A stretch of 64,000 nt of DNA from Tangfeifania diversioriginum (GCF_900141875.1 NZ_FQZE01000020.1:30959-94958), one strand, 5' to 3'. Shown: positions 1-8,647, numbered from the stretch's first letter. Numbers and translations are program-made. Notes: generated from the sequence alone by a model not told the origin.

Positions 1-90
1 GCTTTCTACATAACCGCTAATGGTAAATTTTTCCTGCGCGAACACGGAAAAAGGAATAATTAGTAATAAAATCAATATATTTCTTTTCAT
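1..90 (-). CDS. TonB-dependent receptor, N-terminus only (cut by window edge)
   Basis: Only the first 30 codons lie in the window. They read as a signal peptide (MKRNILILLLIIPFSVFAQ) followed by KFTISGYVES, the usual opening of a carboxypeptidase-regulatory-like plug-extension domain in Bacteroidota SusC/TonB-type outer-membrane receptors. The start is 7 nt after the stop of the DUF4249 lipoprotein gene, so the two are probably co-transcribed. DUF4249 lipoproteins and TonB receptors are regular partners in this phylum. The substrate cannot be judged, and the call rests on the N-terminus and context alone. Confidence 0.6.
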   Translation of the reverse strand, partial: MKRNILILLLIIPFSVFAQEKFTISGYVES

Positions 91-97
91 CACTTCG

Positions 98-961
98 TTA
101 CAGTTTTATAGTGGTTATGGCACACGACCCAAAAATGCCGTAACCGTTTTCAATGTTGGAATAGATTTGCACGGGTTCTTTAAAGGGCAAATCATACTCG
201 CTGTTTAAGCGCACTTCTACTGACGATTTTATGTATTTGTCGTAATGCTCGTCAGCCGATACAACATTGTAAAAACTACCTGTTTTGCTGGACTTATTAA
301 ACGCAAGAATCTCCCCATCATATCCAACATCTGATATTCTAACATAGTAATTATACCAAATACCATATTCTTCCTCAGTGTCTATTTGCCGGTTAAAATC
401 ATCGATAAAAGGGGCTTGTATCATTGATGCGGAGCCACCGGCATAGGTAACCCCATGGAGTGTATGTTTCCAGTACAACCAGTAAGAATTGGGGCCGGGA
501 ATGTCGTGTATTTCATAATAAACATCGAGCCAGAAAAATCTTCCCTGTTCAGTGTATTCAATTGTATCTGGCTGGTGGCTAACATTCGGTTTTTGCGGCA
601 CTGTCGTCGATGCATTAAGGGTTTCAAAATCAGGGTGCATGACGGTAATTTCATATTCACTGAGTGGTTCAGGGTAATAGTTTAGATAATAATTTCCTTC
701 GCCAACAGGAGCTAAGGTGTCCAGTTCCGTGCCGTTTTCATACAGTACAATTATGGCATCGTCCACCGGTTGAAATGTAGTGGTGTTTTCAATGTTTTTT
801 GAAAGAGTTAAACGGGCAGTGATGGTGGAGTCGGGGTTTAATATGCAGTTCAGGCTAAGCTTGGCAGGTTTATTAAATTCGAATGTAACATCTTTTTCGC
901 AGGAAGAAAAAAGTGTTGCTCCCAAAATTATTATCAATATGAATAAATAGTTTCTCCTCAT
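98..961 (-). CDS. DUF4249 family lipoprotein
   Basis: 287 aa. The N-terminus is a lipoprotein signal with lipobox LFSSC (Cys about residue 21). The body has the DUF4249 pattern: an early segment with LNCILNPDS, a beta-sandwich-like stretch with VDDAIIVLYENG, and later alternating aromatic-rich strands. DUF4249 proteins are outer-membrane-associated lipoproteins normally encoded next to a TonB-dependent receptor, and one begins 7 nt downstream here. The molecular role of the family is not established; a part in substrate capture for the receptor is inference. The gene is set off from the upstream gene by a clear terminator hairpin. Confidence 0.75.
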   Translation of the reverse strand: MRRNYLFILIIILGATLFSSCEKDVTFEFNKPAKLSLNCILNPDSTITARLTLSKNIENTTTFQPVDDAIIVLYENGTELDTLAPVGEGNYYLNYYPEPLSEYEITVMHPDFETLNASTTVPQKPNVSHQPDTIEYTEQGRFFWLDVYYEIHDIPGPNSYWLYWKHTLHGVTYAGGSASMIQAPFIDDFNRQIDTEEEYGIWYNYYVRISDVGYDGEILAFNKSSKTGSFYNVVSADEHYDKYIKSSVEVRLNSEYDLPFKEPVQIYSNIENGYGIFGSCAITTIKL

Positions 962-979
962 TTATTATCTTTTTAAAAA

Positions 980-1009
980 ATTTCGGACAGGAAAACTCCT
1001 GTCCGAAAT
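980..1009 (-). terminator. Rho-independent terminator of the DUF4848 lipoprotein gene
   Basis: A perfect 13-bp stem (ATTTCGGACAGGA and its complement) closes on a 4-nt loop and is followed, reading the minus strand, by a T-run. It lies 12 nt past the stop of the gene at 1022-2131 and before the DUF4249 start, so it separates two transcription units. Confidence 0.85.
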
Positions 1010-1021
1010 CTCAAATAATTT

Positions 1022-2131
1022 TTAATAGCCTGGTACCGGATTATAAGGAATACTCGTTCCAGGGAAACCTGAATGTTCTGTATGATCAACATTATACAAT
1101 TCATCAACACCAAACCCCCTGAATGAAGTTAAAATGGAAATACTTACATCGGGAATAGAAAGCAGCGGCGGAACATATCCCGCATCCGGCATTCTGTGTA
1201 CATACCAATATAACCCAATTGTAGCATGTGGTTTTACTTCCGGGCTTACCACAGGGCTATAAGGGTTAAACTCCGATGTTGGCTCGTTCCCGACTTTTAC
1301 AGCTAAATCATCAAAAATGTACGTTGTGTTATAATCTTTCCAGCCCAGCCATCCATTCTTTTGGCCTCTTTGTTTGAAATAAACATTATATCCTCTAACC
1401 CAGTCTAATTGGTTTGTTTGGTAGTTATATTCAGAATATCGATATCTGTCAATCCTTAACTCGTTGTTGAGCCTTCTGCCGGTTATACCCTCAATTTTAT
1501 GCCATTTATAAATAGAGCCTGATGGGTGATCTTCAGGAAAATCATGTATTAAATCGTCCTCGTTGTAGGTTGATTTTAGCCTAAGTTTGGGGTAAACAAA
1601 TACATCGCCTTTTTCAACATTCTCTTCTAAATTATTGAGAGCATTAATATTTCCGTTTTTAATTACTATATGCTCGCTTTTGGTGTATTTAACCAGGCTT
1701 TCACCAATTTTTACAAGGCCCTTATTATTCAAAACCGGAATAAAATAATCGGTGGCATACGGATAATCAATGGAATAATCATCAGGATCATTCTCGTTGA
1801 ATTTCAGTTTATCCTTGTATTTTTCTTTAAAGGCAAGAAATGCTTCATACGTAGGCAACTTGTCATATTCCTCAAACAGCGCATCAAATTCAGCCCGTGC
1901 CGATTTGAATCCCAACTGGTTTTCCCATGCCTCTTTTTCAGAAGCCGTCATTTTGTTGAGCAAAAGAATAGTACTATCCACTGCTTCAATGTTTTTAAAA
2001 GCCAAATACCCGTTTTCCACATACACATCGGGTTGAACCACTTCCTGTGGTTGTTCTTCTTCTTCCGTCAGTTGACGGTCGGTTAGTTCCTCTTTCTGGC
2101 ATCCGCCAAAAGCTGCAATAACTGCTGCCAT
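1022..2131 (-). CDS. DUF4848-like lipoprotein with disrupted signal-peptide start
   Basis: 369 aa as read from the internal ATG. The N-terminus MAAVIAAFGGC has a lipobox but almost no positively charged n-region. Upstream, an ATG at 2160 begins MIKKLDFL and stops. One extra A in the run of six A would give MIKKIGFFVVMAAVIAAFGGC, a textbook lipoprotein signal. So the gene is probably one base out of frame with its real start, by mutation, slippage or sequence error. The region with KMTASEKEAWENQLGFKS and the following 100 residues resemble Bacteroides DUF4848 proteins (recognition from memory, no search done). Function is unknown; the protein is probably surface or periplasmic. It ends in a strong terminator. 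Confidence 0.6.
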   Translation of the reverse strand: MAAVIAAFGGCQKEELTDRQLTEEEEQPQEVVQPDVYVENGYLAFKNIEAVDSTILLLNKMTASEKEAWENQLGFKSARAEFDALFEEYDKLPTYEAFLAFKEKYKDKLKFNENDPDDYSIDYPYATDYFIPVLNNKGLVKIGESLVKYTKSEHIVIKNGNINALNNLEENVEKGDVFVYPKLRLKSTYNEDDLIHDFPEDHPSGSIYKWHKIEGITGRRLNNELRIDRYRYSEYNYQTNQLDWVRGYNVYFKQRGQKNGWLGWKDYNTTYIFDDLAVKVGNEPTSEFNPYSPVVSPEVKPHATIGLYWYVHRMPDAGYVPPLLSIPDVSISILTSFRGFGVDELYNVDHTEHSGFPGTSIPYNPVPGY

Positions 2132-2160
2132 AACTACAAAAAATCCAATTTTTTAATCAT

Positions 2161-2283
2161 TTTTGTAAAGTTTTATGGACTGGGGAGGTGGTAACTCCCC
2201 AATCCGGTTTATAAAATAAGTACTGCAACCCGGTCCGGAGACCAAATTGGTATAAAAGGGCTGGGTTGCTTTTTGCCCTTGAG
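2161..2283 (-). repeat. Duplicated leader, copy 1
   Basis: Upstream of the DUF4848-like gene. It shares blocks with 4779-4894 in the same order: GTAAAGTTTTATGGA next to the start codon, CCGGTTTATAAAATAAG, CTGCAACCCGGT and GGGTTGCTTTTTGCCCTTGA (all as on the plus strand). Each copy can form a hairpin pairing GCAACCC with GGGTTGC, and a second small hairpin closer to the start. The two following genes both encode lipoproteins, so a duplicated 5' leader or a shared regulatory element is plausible. Confidence 0.6.
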
Positions 2284-2470
2284 TTTATCTTGTTTTTATC
2301 TGAAAGTGAATTTTGGTTCATGCTTATTTTTTATCGTTCGGGGCGCGGCCCGGGTTTATTGTCGTTTATAAATATATTCCTTTTTAAAACGAAAGGTAAC
2401 CCTCAATATTGAAAAAAAGCCAGTAAAAACAGCAATTTGGAAAGGTTTTAGATTAGGTTGAACAGTGTGG
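2284..2470. other. Intergenic stretch without a recognisable gene
   Basis: Together with the leader copy and the terminator this fills the 392-base gap between the lipoprotein genes at 1022-2131 and 2524-2979. It is A/T-rich with one G/C-rich patch (GGGGCGCGGCCCGG near 2340). I see no open frame with a plausible start and no tRNA-like fold. Confidence 0.5.
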
Positions 2471-2508
2471 TAAAAAGGAACCGTCTCACTTTAAAAGAAC
2501 GGTTCCCT
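2471..2508 (-). terminator. Rho-independent terminator of the 151-aa lipoprotein gene
   Basis: The stem GGAACCGT/ACGGTTCC with a 14-nt loop is followed on the minus strand by a run of T. It lies 16 nt past the stop of the gene at 2524-2979. Confidence 0.8.
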
Positions 2509-2523
2509 CTTCAAGTAAACTTT

Positions 2524-2979
2524 TTATTTCTCAAGCGGAACAGCACTATTGTAATCCTCTTCGGTTAAGATATAAGTGTAGGTGTAGGTAGTAAGATTAT
2601 TGTCTTCACTCACCCTTTCAACGTAGTTTTCTCTGTTCAATATATTCCTGTATGAATTCAGTTCATTTCTCCTGTGAATCAATTTCCGGGAACCATCAAA
2701 AATGATAATTACCGAGTCTGTAGATTCTCCAAAAGGATAGCGATATAATTGGGAGCCAGTATCATCACCATACATTTGCGAGAATACATTGTTAACTGCA
2801 ATATGTACTGTTGATTCAGAAACCTGGGGCAAAGAATCACCATAATTGACATCGTACAACGTTAACGTTACTTCGTGCATCGTCTTATTTTTCACCACGT
2901 AAACTGTATTCGTGGATGTTTCTACTATACACGAAATTAAAAAAAGTAAAGGCGCAATTAATTTTAACTTGGCAAGCAT
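2524..2979 (-). CDS. Small lipoprotein of unknown function
   Basis: 151 aa. The N-terminus MLAKLKLIAPLLFLISC is a short lipoprotein signal with Cys at residue 17. The mature part is a mostly beta-type sequence (VYVVKNKTMHEVTLTLYD, then a charged tail). I do not recognise a family. The gene lies 24 nt after the end of the larger metalloprotease-like lipoprotein gene and ends at its own terminator, so it may be the distal gene of a two-gene operon. Envelope location is inferred from the signal only. Confidence 0.6.
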   Translation of the reverse strand: MLAKLKLIAPLLFLISCIVETSTNTVYVVKNKTMHEVTLTLYDVNYGDSLPQVSESTVHIAVNNVFSQMYGDDTGSQLYRYPFGESTDSVIIIFDGSRKLIHRRNELNSYRNILNRENYVERVSEDNNLTTYTYTYILTEEDYNSAVPLEK

Positions 2980-3003
2980 ATACTTAAATTTTAGTTTAAA
3001 AAA

Positions 3004-4773
3004 TTAGTACAACTCTAATAATACATCAATATTCTCATCTGTAACTCCGGTAATTTTATGGTTTTTTAAAGATTCTGTTAAACTGCCTAATCCATAAACC
3101 TCATCTAATAGATTATAAACGATATAAGAAAGACTGTAACCAGTTATTTCATCGTTGGGGTAGTTGATACTTCCTACATGATATAAGTCAAAATAAACCC
3201 CACTATTTCTTTGGTTAAAATCGTCGACCAAATCAATAAAAACAGGAGAATACTCCCAATCAGGATCACTTCTTCGCCAATCTTGTTTACCCCTCTGATA
3301 GGTATAATTACTATTTCCATAACCTCGATATTCTTTTTCGGTTAATGCCCATTCCACTGCTTCAGCCCAGCTTTCGTAAATAACCTTGTTTACCTGCCAA
3401 TATTGAATATTTCCCATGTAAAGGGAGTGCAATTGATGTCCCAATTCGTGGGTAGTGGTTCCAAAAACTCTTTCTGTTGTTTTATACTGGTTATTCCATT
3501 TTCCGAAAACCCTTATGTCTGGCAATATGCCTCCCGCGCTCCAATCTCCCCAAAAAACACCTCCTCCGTTTTGATCAATATAACATATTTTGGTCTTATT
3601 GCCAAACGGTAGTATTGGCCGGGGTAAACCTAAATTATCTCCATAAAAATGCCTGTACGCAGCCCGGTGTATTGTCGCGTACATTATAGATTCTCCACCG
3701 GCATTAATAGCTAAGTTCCACTCGCCCGTCTGTTTGGGTCCATTAAAATAAGCTTGAACTAAGTCACCGTTTCTGATATCATAATATCCTTTTTCCCACT
3801 TGATACTGTAATTAGCATCGCGTACAAATGTGCCGTCGCAAGTAAAATCACCGTTTGCATCTGTCATTCCTTCATGAGTTGTAAACCATCGGCGGGCACG
3901 AACGGTAATACCTTCCAATGGTATAAAATGGCTGTTCGTTGTATTGGTTTCATACCTGTAAACAGCTCTTTGACAAATTTCATCATCAGGAGGTTGAAGC
4001 GATTTCAAGAAAGGATCTTCACCGTACGGATCATGTATTGGTTCACCGGTTTCGCAATTATAGTATTCGTAATGGTCAAATACTTTCTGTGTTGTCGAAT
4101 AACTGTCAATGATATCATCATAAACTCTAATTGTTCCTGCCGGCCTCCAGCTGGTAGATTTCAGTTCAACTCCATTTACTTTATTTTCATCTAAGTTATC
4201 GGTTATACGCAAAGCTTCCGTTTCAAGTGTTAACCAGTCAAAATAATCGATTGAACCACTTTTTAATTCTTCCAATTCACCGGTTTCTTCCTGCAGAAAT
4301 AAATCAGCCAGTTTTTGGTATTGAATATTAGGAAAAGTATAATCAACAGGTACGACAGTATATTGCCAGGTAATTTGATTTTGGGGGATAGAAGGATCGT
4401 GGTAATGGGTACCGCCCCTTTTTATTTCAACATCGAGGGGATAATCGTAAATGTGTAATGTTGTATCCCTTGTTAACATATTCAATTCCTGAAAACTTTT
4501 AGGTCGAAATCTTACATAAAAATGTGTTGTTTCAATATTTACAGCAGATTTTAACTTATTATCAGCTCGTAAGTTATTATACGCTTTTTGCATATTTTCA
4601 ACTGAATAAGGATTTTTTAACTTTTCCCCGAGAATCATTTGTCCTTCATTGTACTGTGAGACTTGTTCTTCGGCAAGATAGGGATTTTCTTCATAGAGTT
4701 CTTCATCTTTCTGGCAAGCATTAAAAATGGTTAAAGCCGCTGCTACCATAGTAAAAACAATAATTTTTTTCAT
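3004..4773 (-). CDS. Putative secreted zinc metalloprotease lipoprotein
   Basis: 589 aa from the ATG at 4773, chosen because MKKIIVFTMVAAALTIFNAC is a clean lipoprotein signal; the frame runs open 48 codons further upstream without a signal. The central part has a carboxypeptidase-regulatory-like segment (GITVRARRWFTTHEGMTDAN), and about 150 residues before the end lies HELGHQLHS, a zinc-binding HExxH motif, followed at some distance by YESWAEAVEW, which could supply the third, Glu ligand. This suggests a gluzincin-type peptidase anchored in the envelope. The family is not recognised by name, and the substrate is unknown. Its 5' leader is a relative of the one before the DUF4848-like gene. 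Confidence 0.65.
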   Translation of the reverse strand: MKKIIVFTMVAAALTIFNACQKDEELYEENPYLAEEQVSQYNEGQMILGEKLKNPYSVENMQKAYNNLRADNKLKSAVNIETTHFYVRFRPKSFQELNMLTRDTTLHIYDYPLDVEIKRGGTHYHDPSIPQNQITWQYTVVPVDYTFPNIQYQKLADLFLQEETGELEELKSGSIDYFDWLTLETEALRITDNLDENKVNGVELKSTSWRPAGTIRVYDDIIDSYSTTQKVFDHYEYYNCETGEPIHDPYGEDPFLKSLQPPDDEICQRAVYRYETNTTNSHFIPLEGITVRARRWFTTHEGMTDANGDFTCDGTFVRDANYSIKWEKGYYDIRNGDLVQAYFNGPKQTGEWNLAINAGGESIMYATIHRAAYRHFYGDNLGLPRPILPFGNKTKICYIDQNGGGVFWGDWSAGGILPDIRVFGKWNNQYKTTERVFGTTTHELGHQLHSLYMGNIQYWQVNKVIYESWAEAVEWALTEKEYRGYGNSNYTYQRGKQDWRRSDPDWEYSPVFIDLVDDFNQRNSGVYFDLYHVGSINYPNDEITGYSLSYIVYNLLDEVYGLGSLTESLKNHKITGVTDENIDVLLELY

Positions 4774-4778
4774 TTCTT

Positions 4779-4894
4779 TGTAAAGTTTTATGGAGCGGAA
4801 AGCGCTAACTTCCCGTTCCGGTTTATAAAATAAGACCTGCAACCCGGTTCCCCCGATAGCTATCGGGGAGGGCCGGGTTGCTTTTTGCCCTTGA
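4779..4894 (-). repeat. Duplicated leader, copy 2, with CCGATAGCTATCGG palindrome
   Basis: Counterpart of 2161-2283 upstream of the metalloprotease-like gene. In this copy the loop of the GCAACCCGG/CCGGGTTGC hairpin carries an 18-base perfect palindrome (CCCCGATAGCTATCGGGG, 4851-4868), absent from copy 1, so the palindrome looks inserted. The same core palindrome occurs inside the hsdR gene at 31556-31573. Confidence 0.65.
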
Positions 4895-5275
4895 TAGTAT
4901 ATCGTGTTGCCATGCAACTATTATTTTTTCAGCCTCTGCCGAAAAAAATCTCTCCTAAAAAATTCTCTCTCTCTGGAAATTGTGTCCGTGTCGTACCTGT
5001 TCAAATGTAAAAAAAAAACGAATTTTGCAAAACTTCTGTCATCTTTCTGAATTTCTTACCACCTGTAAGTAAACGAAACCGACGGGATAATTGGGAATAA
5101 GATTGGCCCTGTCATAGTTTTGGCCTTTAATTTATAAATACCTGTAAACTAAAATTTTCATTTCTTTCAAAATGAAGGCAATTTATATGGGTGCGAATAT
5201 CTTCGGGAACCTGTCATTCCGAGTTTTTACCCAATTTTATTGGACATAATGAGACGATAACAGACTAACTATTGC

Positions 5276-5385
5276 TGTCATTTCGATCCCGAGGACTCGG
5301 GAAGGAGAAATCTGTTTCAATTTCAGAGATTTCTCACCCGGAATACCGGGATTCTCACAAAGTGATCGCTTCGCGTGAAATGACA
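5276..5385. repeat. Dispersed inverted-repeat element (GTCATTTC family)
   Basis: The ends are inverted copies (TGTCATTTCG at the left, GAAATGACA at the right), with inner pairs TCCCGAG/CTCGGGA and GAGAAATCTG/CAGAGATTTCTC. The whole can fold into a long interrupted hairpin. Elements of this type are common between genes in Bacteroidota (from general knowledge). No coding capacity. Confidence 0.7.
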
Positions 5386-5456
5386 TCAGCATGTGACTTT
5401 CTAATTATTTTCAGCAGATTTCTTTCAAAAGTGCCAATGTCAGAATTGGTTTTTAT

Positions 5457-5485
5457 GCGCTAAGCGGTTCAAAACCGCTAAGCGC
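5457..5485. repeat. Palindrome downstream of menE
   Basis: Two 13-base arms (GCGCTAAGCGGTT and AACCGCTAAGCGC, one mismatch) around a 3-nt loop, 22 nt past the menE stop. No T-run follows on either strand, so it is REP-like rather than a standard terminator, though it could stabilise the 3' end of the men transcript. Confidence 0.65.
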
Positions 5486-5507
5486 GTTCGCTCCTGATTA
5501 ATCTGGT

Positions 5508-6563
5508 TTAGGTTTCTCTCCGGTTGAATTTTCCATTGGGCAAGCGGGGCAATTTATCTTTAACCAGAATTTGTTTGGGCTGCTCATACCTGCCGAGTTG
5601 TTTCTTGCAAATTTCTTTTAATTTTTCGGTAGTTCCTTTGTTTTCTTTTCCTTCCACTACCAAAATCAGTTGGTGTCCCAGCGATTCATGGGGTAAAGAG
5701 GAAATCAGGAACGGTTTGGAAATAAACGGTTCCAGCTTTTTCTCCAGTTGCTCGGGCGAAAATTTTATGCCGCCGGAGATGATGACATTGTCGGCACGGC
5801 CCAAAATCCGGAAGGTTTTTTCATCTTTTAGTTCGGCGAGGTCGGTGGTTGGCAGCGGTTGGTTTTCCAGCCCGGGCATAGAAATTTGCAGGCAGCCTTT
5901 TGCAGATAAATTGACGCTTATGTTTTCCAGGCAATGGTACCAGCCGTCGGCACCGGAGCCGTTGATCTTGCGCAAGGCAATGTGGGTAGCGGTTTCGGTC
6001 ATCCCGTAACCGGACCAACAGGCAGTGGAAATATTTTGCAACGCCCTTTCAAGCGATGCCGGAATGGACGAGCCGCCAAGCAACAATTGTTCAATTTTAT
6101 TCAGCAATTCTCCCGGTGCGGCTTCAGCTTTTAAAATTTTGGCCACCTGGTTGGGCACCATTGCTGCAAACCGGAATTTTTTGTTTTTCAGAAAAGCGAA
6201 ATCGGTGGAAGGTTCGGTTAAATAAAGATCGAGTTCGCCCAGCAGTGCACGGACCACCATCAGTTTGCCGGCAATGTATTGCAAGGGCAGGCAGTGGAGA
6301 ATGCGGTCATTTTTCTTCAGTTGGAAAAATTGCAAAGTGCGCCGGGCGCTTTCGGCCACAAATTCTTTTTGGAGCTTGATGGTTTTGGGCGTGCCGGTGC
6401 TTCCCGAGGTTTTTATTTCGATATATTTATTTTCAGAATACCACTCTTTTAGAAAATCGGTGAAATCAACTTCACGATCGGTTTCCGGTTTTTTATATTT
6501 AATGAGATCATTAGTCGAAACCTGGATTTCATTCAACATAATATATTTTGGAAAAAGATTCAT
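5508..6563 (-). CDS. menE: o-Succinylbenzoate-CoA ligase
   Basis: Activates o-succinylbenzoate to its CoA ester with ATP in menaquinone synthesis. About 351 aa, as in other short Bacteroidota MenE proteins. The AMP-binding P-loop TSGSTGTPK lies at residues 52-60, the A5-type motif WSGYGMTETATH in the middle, and the C-terminal LPNGK supplies the usual adenylation lysine. I start at the ATG at 6563, 2 nt after the menC stop; the frame is open to 6614, and an ATG at 6539 is also possible. It is the last gene of menA-menC-menE. No family-critical residue appears to be missing. Confidence 0.88.
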   Translation of the reverse strand: MNLFPKYIMLNEIQVSTNDLIKYKKPETDREVDFTDFLKEWYSENKYIEIKTSGSTGTPKTIKLQKEFVAESARRTLQFFQLKKNDRILHCLPLQYIAGKLMVVRALLGELDLYLTEPSTDFAFLKNKKFRFAAMVPNQVAKILKAEAAPGELLNKIEQLLLGGSSIPASLERALQNISTACWSGYGMTETATHIALRKINGSGADGWYHCLENISVNLSAKGCLQISMPGLENQPLPTTDLAELKDEKTFRILGRADNVIISGGIKFSPEQLEKKLEPFISKPFLISSLPHESLGHQLILVVEGKENKGTTEKLKEICKKQLGRYEQPKQILVKDKLPRLPNGKFNRRET

Positions 6564-6565
6564 GG

Positions 6566-7606
6566 CTATAAAATAGTTTTTGGGAATTCGAAAATTTTGT
6601 TGGGATTGAACCACAGTTTTTCACCCCGGATTTCTAACGGCGACGGAATGTTGTTGGTAAACAACTGGCCGGTACCCAGTCCCTGGTGGCCTTTTGCATT
6701 TTGCTGAAACGTCCACTGCGCAATGGCATTCAGCCCGATGTCCGATTCCAGGTACGAAGTGACCCACCAGCCAATTGAGCGATTTTTGGCCAGTTCAATC
6801 CACTCCTCACAACCTGAAAGACCGCCATGCAGACTGGGTTTCAGAATGATAAATTGTGGCCGGATGGTATTGAGCAACTTCTCTTTTTTATTTTTATCGT
6901 GAATGCCAATCAACTCTTCATCCAGCGTCACCGGCACCGGGGAATTTTTACAGATTTTAGCCATTTTTTTCCACTGCCCGGCGGCAATGGGTTGCTCGAT
7001 GGAATGAAGGTCAAATTGTGCCAGCTTATGAAGTTTTTCCATTGCTTCATCCGGGTGAAAAGCGCCGTTTGCATCTACCCGCAACGTAATTTGTGTGTTA
7101 TCATAATTTTCCCGGATGCTTTTCAGTATTTCCAGTTCTTTTTTAAAATCGAGGCTGCCAATTTTCAGTTTGATGCAGCGAAATCCTGCCTTTAATTTTT
7201 CTTGAATTTGGCTTAATATAAATTCAGGTTCACCCATCCAGATTAACCCGTTGATGAGAATACCTTTTTTTCCTTCAGTAAAACCTGAAGGAAAAAGAAG
7301 TTGGCGGCCTCCGGTTTTTAAATCCTGCAAAGCAGTTTCCAATGCAAAGCGGACTGAGGAAACATTTTGAGCGGCATCTAAAATATTAACATAATTTTTG
7401 GGGTTGGCACAAATTTTATTCAGCAGCGATTCCACTTCATCAGGTGTTTCAGTACTTAGGCCGGGCAGCGGGGCACATTCACCAATTCCGGTTTTTCCGT
7501 TTTTTTCCAGCATCAAAAACCAGACAGTGCGGGTTTTGTAGGTTCCGCGCGATGTGGATGCCGGACGTTTAAAATGCAGTTCGTATTTTTTGTACCGTGC
7601 TTTCAT
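6566..7606 (-). CDS. menC: o-Succinylbenzoate synthase
   Basis: Dehydrates SHCHC to o-succinylbenzoate; an enolase-superfamily enzyme, 346 aa. The barrel motifs are visible in order: KLKIGS (catalytic Lys), LRVDANGAF (metal Asp), SIEQPI (metal Glu), PVTLDEEL (metal Asp) and IILKPSLHGG (second catalytic Lys). The ATG at 7606 is preferred because it overlaps the menA stop as ATGA and gives MKARYKKYELHFKRP; nine further codons are open upstream. Translation is probably coupled to menA. Confidence 0.9.
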   Translation of the reverse strand: MKARYKKYELHFKRPASTSRGTYKTRTVWFLMLEKNGKTGIGECAPLPGLSTETPDEVESLLNKICANPKNYVNILDAAQNVSSVRFALETALQDLKTGGRQLLFPSGFTEGKKGILINGLIWMGEPEFILSQIQEKLKAGFRCIKLKIGSLDFKKELEILKSIRENYDNTQITLRVDANGAFHPDEAMEKLHKLAQFDLHSIEQPIAAGQWKKMAKICKNSPVPVTLDEELIGIHDKNKKEKLLNTIRPQFIILKPSLHGGLSGCEEWIELAKNRSIGWWVTSYLESDIGLNAIAQWTFQQNAKGHQGLGTGQLFTNNIPSPLEIRGEKLWFNPNKIFEFPKTIL

Positions 7607-8514
7607 TTCACCGAAATTAGTAAACCAATGCAAAAAAGCAAAGTGAATCCCAGCGTGGAAAGCGCCAGCCGTTTTAAAAACGGGTCGAGTGCTTTTTCAT
7701 TCCGGATACGAAAAATTTTATGTAAATCAAACATAAAAATTGGAAATGTTATCCAGTAGATGAATTGCCACAACGAATGGAAATGGTTTAGTGTGAAAAT
7801 GAGGGCAACTATCCATCCGCCCAAAATTATTACCAGGTGGTAAAAACGGGCATTTCGGGCACCAATCCGTACCGGGATGGTCATTTTCCCGGAGTTTCGA
7901 TCATTTTCGATGTCGCGGGTGTTGTTGAGATTTAGTACGCCGGTGCTGAAGAATCCGATGGTCAGCGCCGGCAGAAAAATTGAATCCGGCAGAAATCCGG
8001 CATTCAAATAGAACACACCCGGCACCGGCAACAATCCAAAAAACAGGAAAACAAACAGATCGCCCAGCCCGATGTAGCCGTAGGATTTTTTTCCTGCGGT
8101 ATAAAAGTAGGCGGCAATCAGCGAAAGAATTCCCAGTCCGATAAATCCGAAAAACGCTGCTTTTGAGTGGTGCCAGGTTCCGGCATAAACCAGCCAGAGG
8201 CCTGTTAGAAAACTGAGGCTGCCAATTACGATCATTCCTGTTTCCATCTCTTTTTGGGTGATTTCGCCACTTTGTACTGTCCGGGTGGGGCCCAGACGGA
8301 ATTCGTTATCGGTTCCGCGCTGGCTGTCGCCGTAATCGTTGGCAAAGTTTGAAAAAACCTGGATGAGCGTGGCCGTTACAATGGCCAGTACGCTCACTGT
8401 GGCATCGATGGCGCTGTAGAACCATGCCAGTCCGCACCCCATAATAATTCCTGAAAGGGCAAGCGGAAGTGTCCGCGGGCGGGCTGCTTTTATCCATGAT
8501 TTTGTTGTTGCCAT
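7603..8514 (-). CDS. menA: 1,4-Dihydroxy-2-naphthoate polyprenyltransferase
   Basis: Attaches the polyprenyl chain to DHNA in the membrane, giving demethylmenaquinone. 303 aa with about eight or nine hydrophobic segments. The UbiA-family aspartate motifs are present: NFANDYGDSQRGTD near residue 65 and LNNTRDIENDRNSGK near residue 200, which bind Mg-diphosphate. It is the first gene of menA-menC-menE and overlaps menC by 4 nt. The upstream region contains GTAAGTTAC/GTAACTTAC repeats that may be an operator. Confidence 0.92.
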   Translation of the reverse strand: MATTKSWIKAARPRTLPLALSGIIMGCGLAWFYSAIDATVSVLAIVTATLIQVFSNFANDYGDSQRGTDNEFRLGPTRTVQSGEITQKEMETGMIVIGSLSFLTGLWLVYAGTWHHSKAAFFGFIGLGILSLIAAYFYTAGKKSYGYIGLGDLFVFLFFGLLPVPGVFYLNAGFLPDSIFLPALTIGFFSTGVLNLNNTRDIENDRNSGKMTIPVRIGARNARFYHLVIILGGWIVALIFTLNHFHSLWQFIYWITFPIFMFDLHKIFRIRNEKALDPFLKRLALSTLGFTLLFCIGLLISVK

Positions 8515-8530
8515 AAAGTTTAACTAACAA

Positions 8531-8595
8531 AATTGTAAGTTACATTTTTGTCACAAATGTAGCTAACCAAACTGTAACTTACTTTTTGGTAACTT
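8531..8595 (-). promoter_or_regulatory. Possible operator upstream of menA
   Basis: Between menA and menB. TTGTAAGTTAC near 8532 and TGTAACTTACT near 8573 are inverted copies, with a third half-like GGTAACTTGCC just beyond. Three related 9-mers within about 65 bases in front of a start codon look like a repressor site. No regulator gene is adjacent, so the factor is unknown. Confidence 0.35.
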
Positions 8596-8647
8596 GCCAT
8601 ACAGTATAAATATAAAATAATGATAGGTGTAAATGCTTAAAAAATAA

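Larger units (their letters stand above)
4895..5507. other. Intergenic region rich in inverted repeats, no gene
   Basis: About 610 bases between menE and the lipoprotein cluster. No convincing coding frame. It holds the dispersed inverted repeat at 5276-5385 and the palindrome at 5457-5485. The remainder is A/T-rich without a recognisable signal. Confidence 0.5.

Noticed and set aside
5457..5485. Rho-independent terminator of the men transcript
   Set aside because: Stem is good but no T-run follows on the minus strand.
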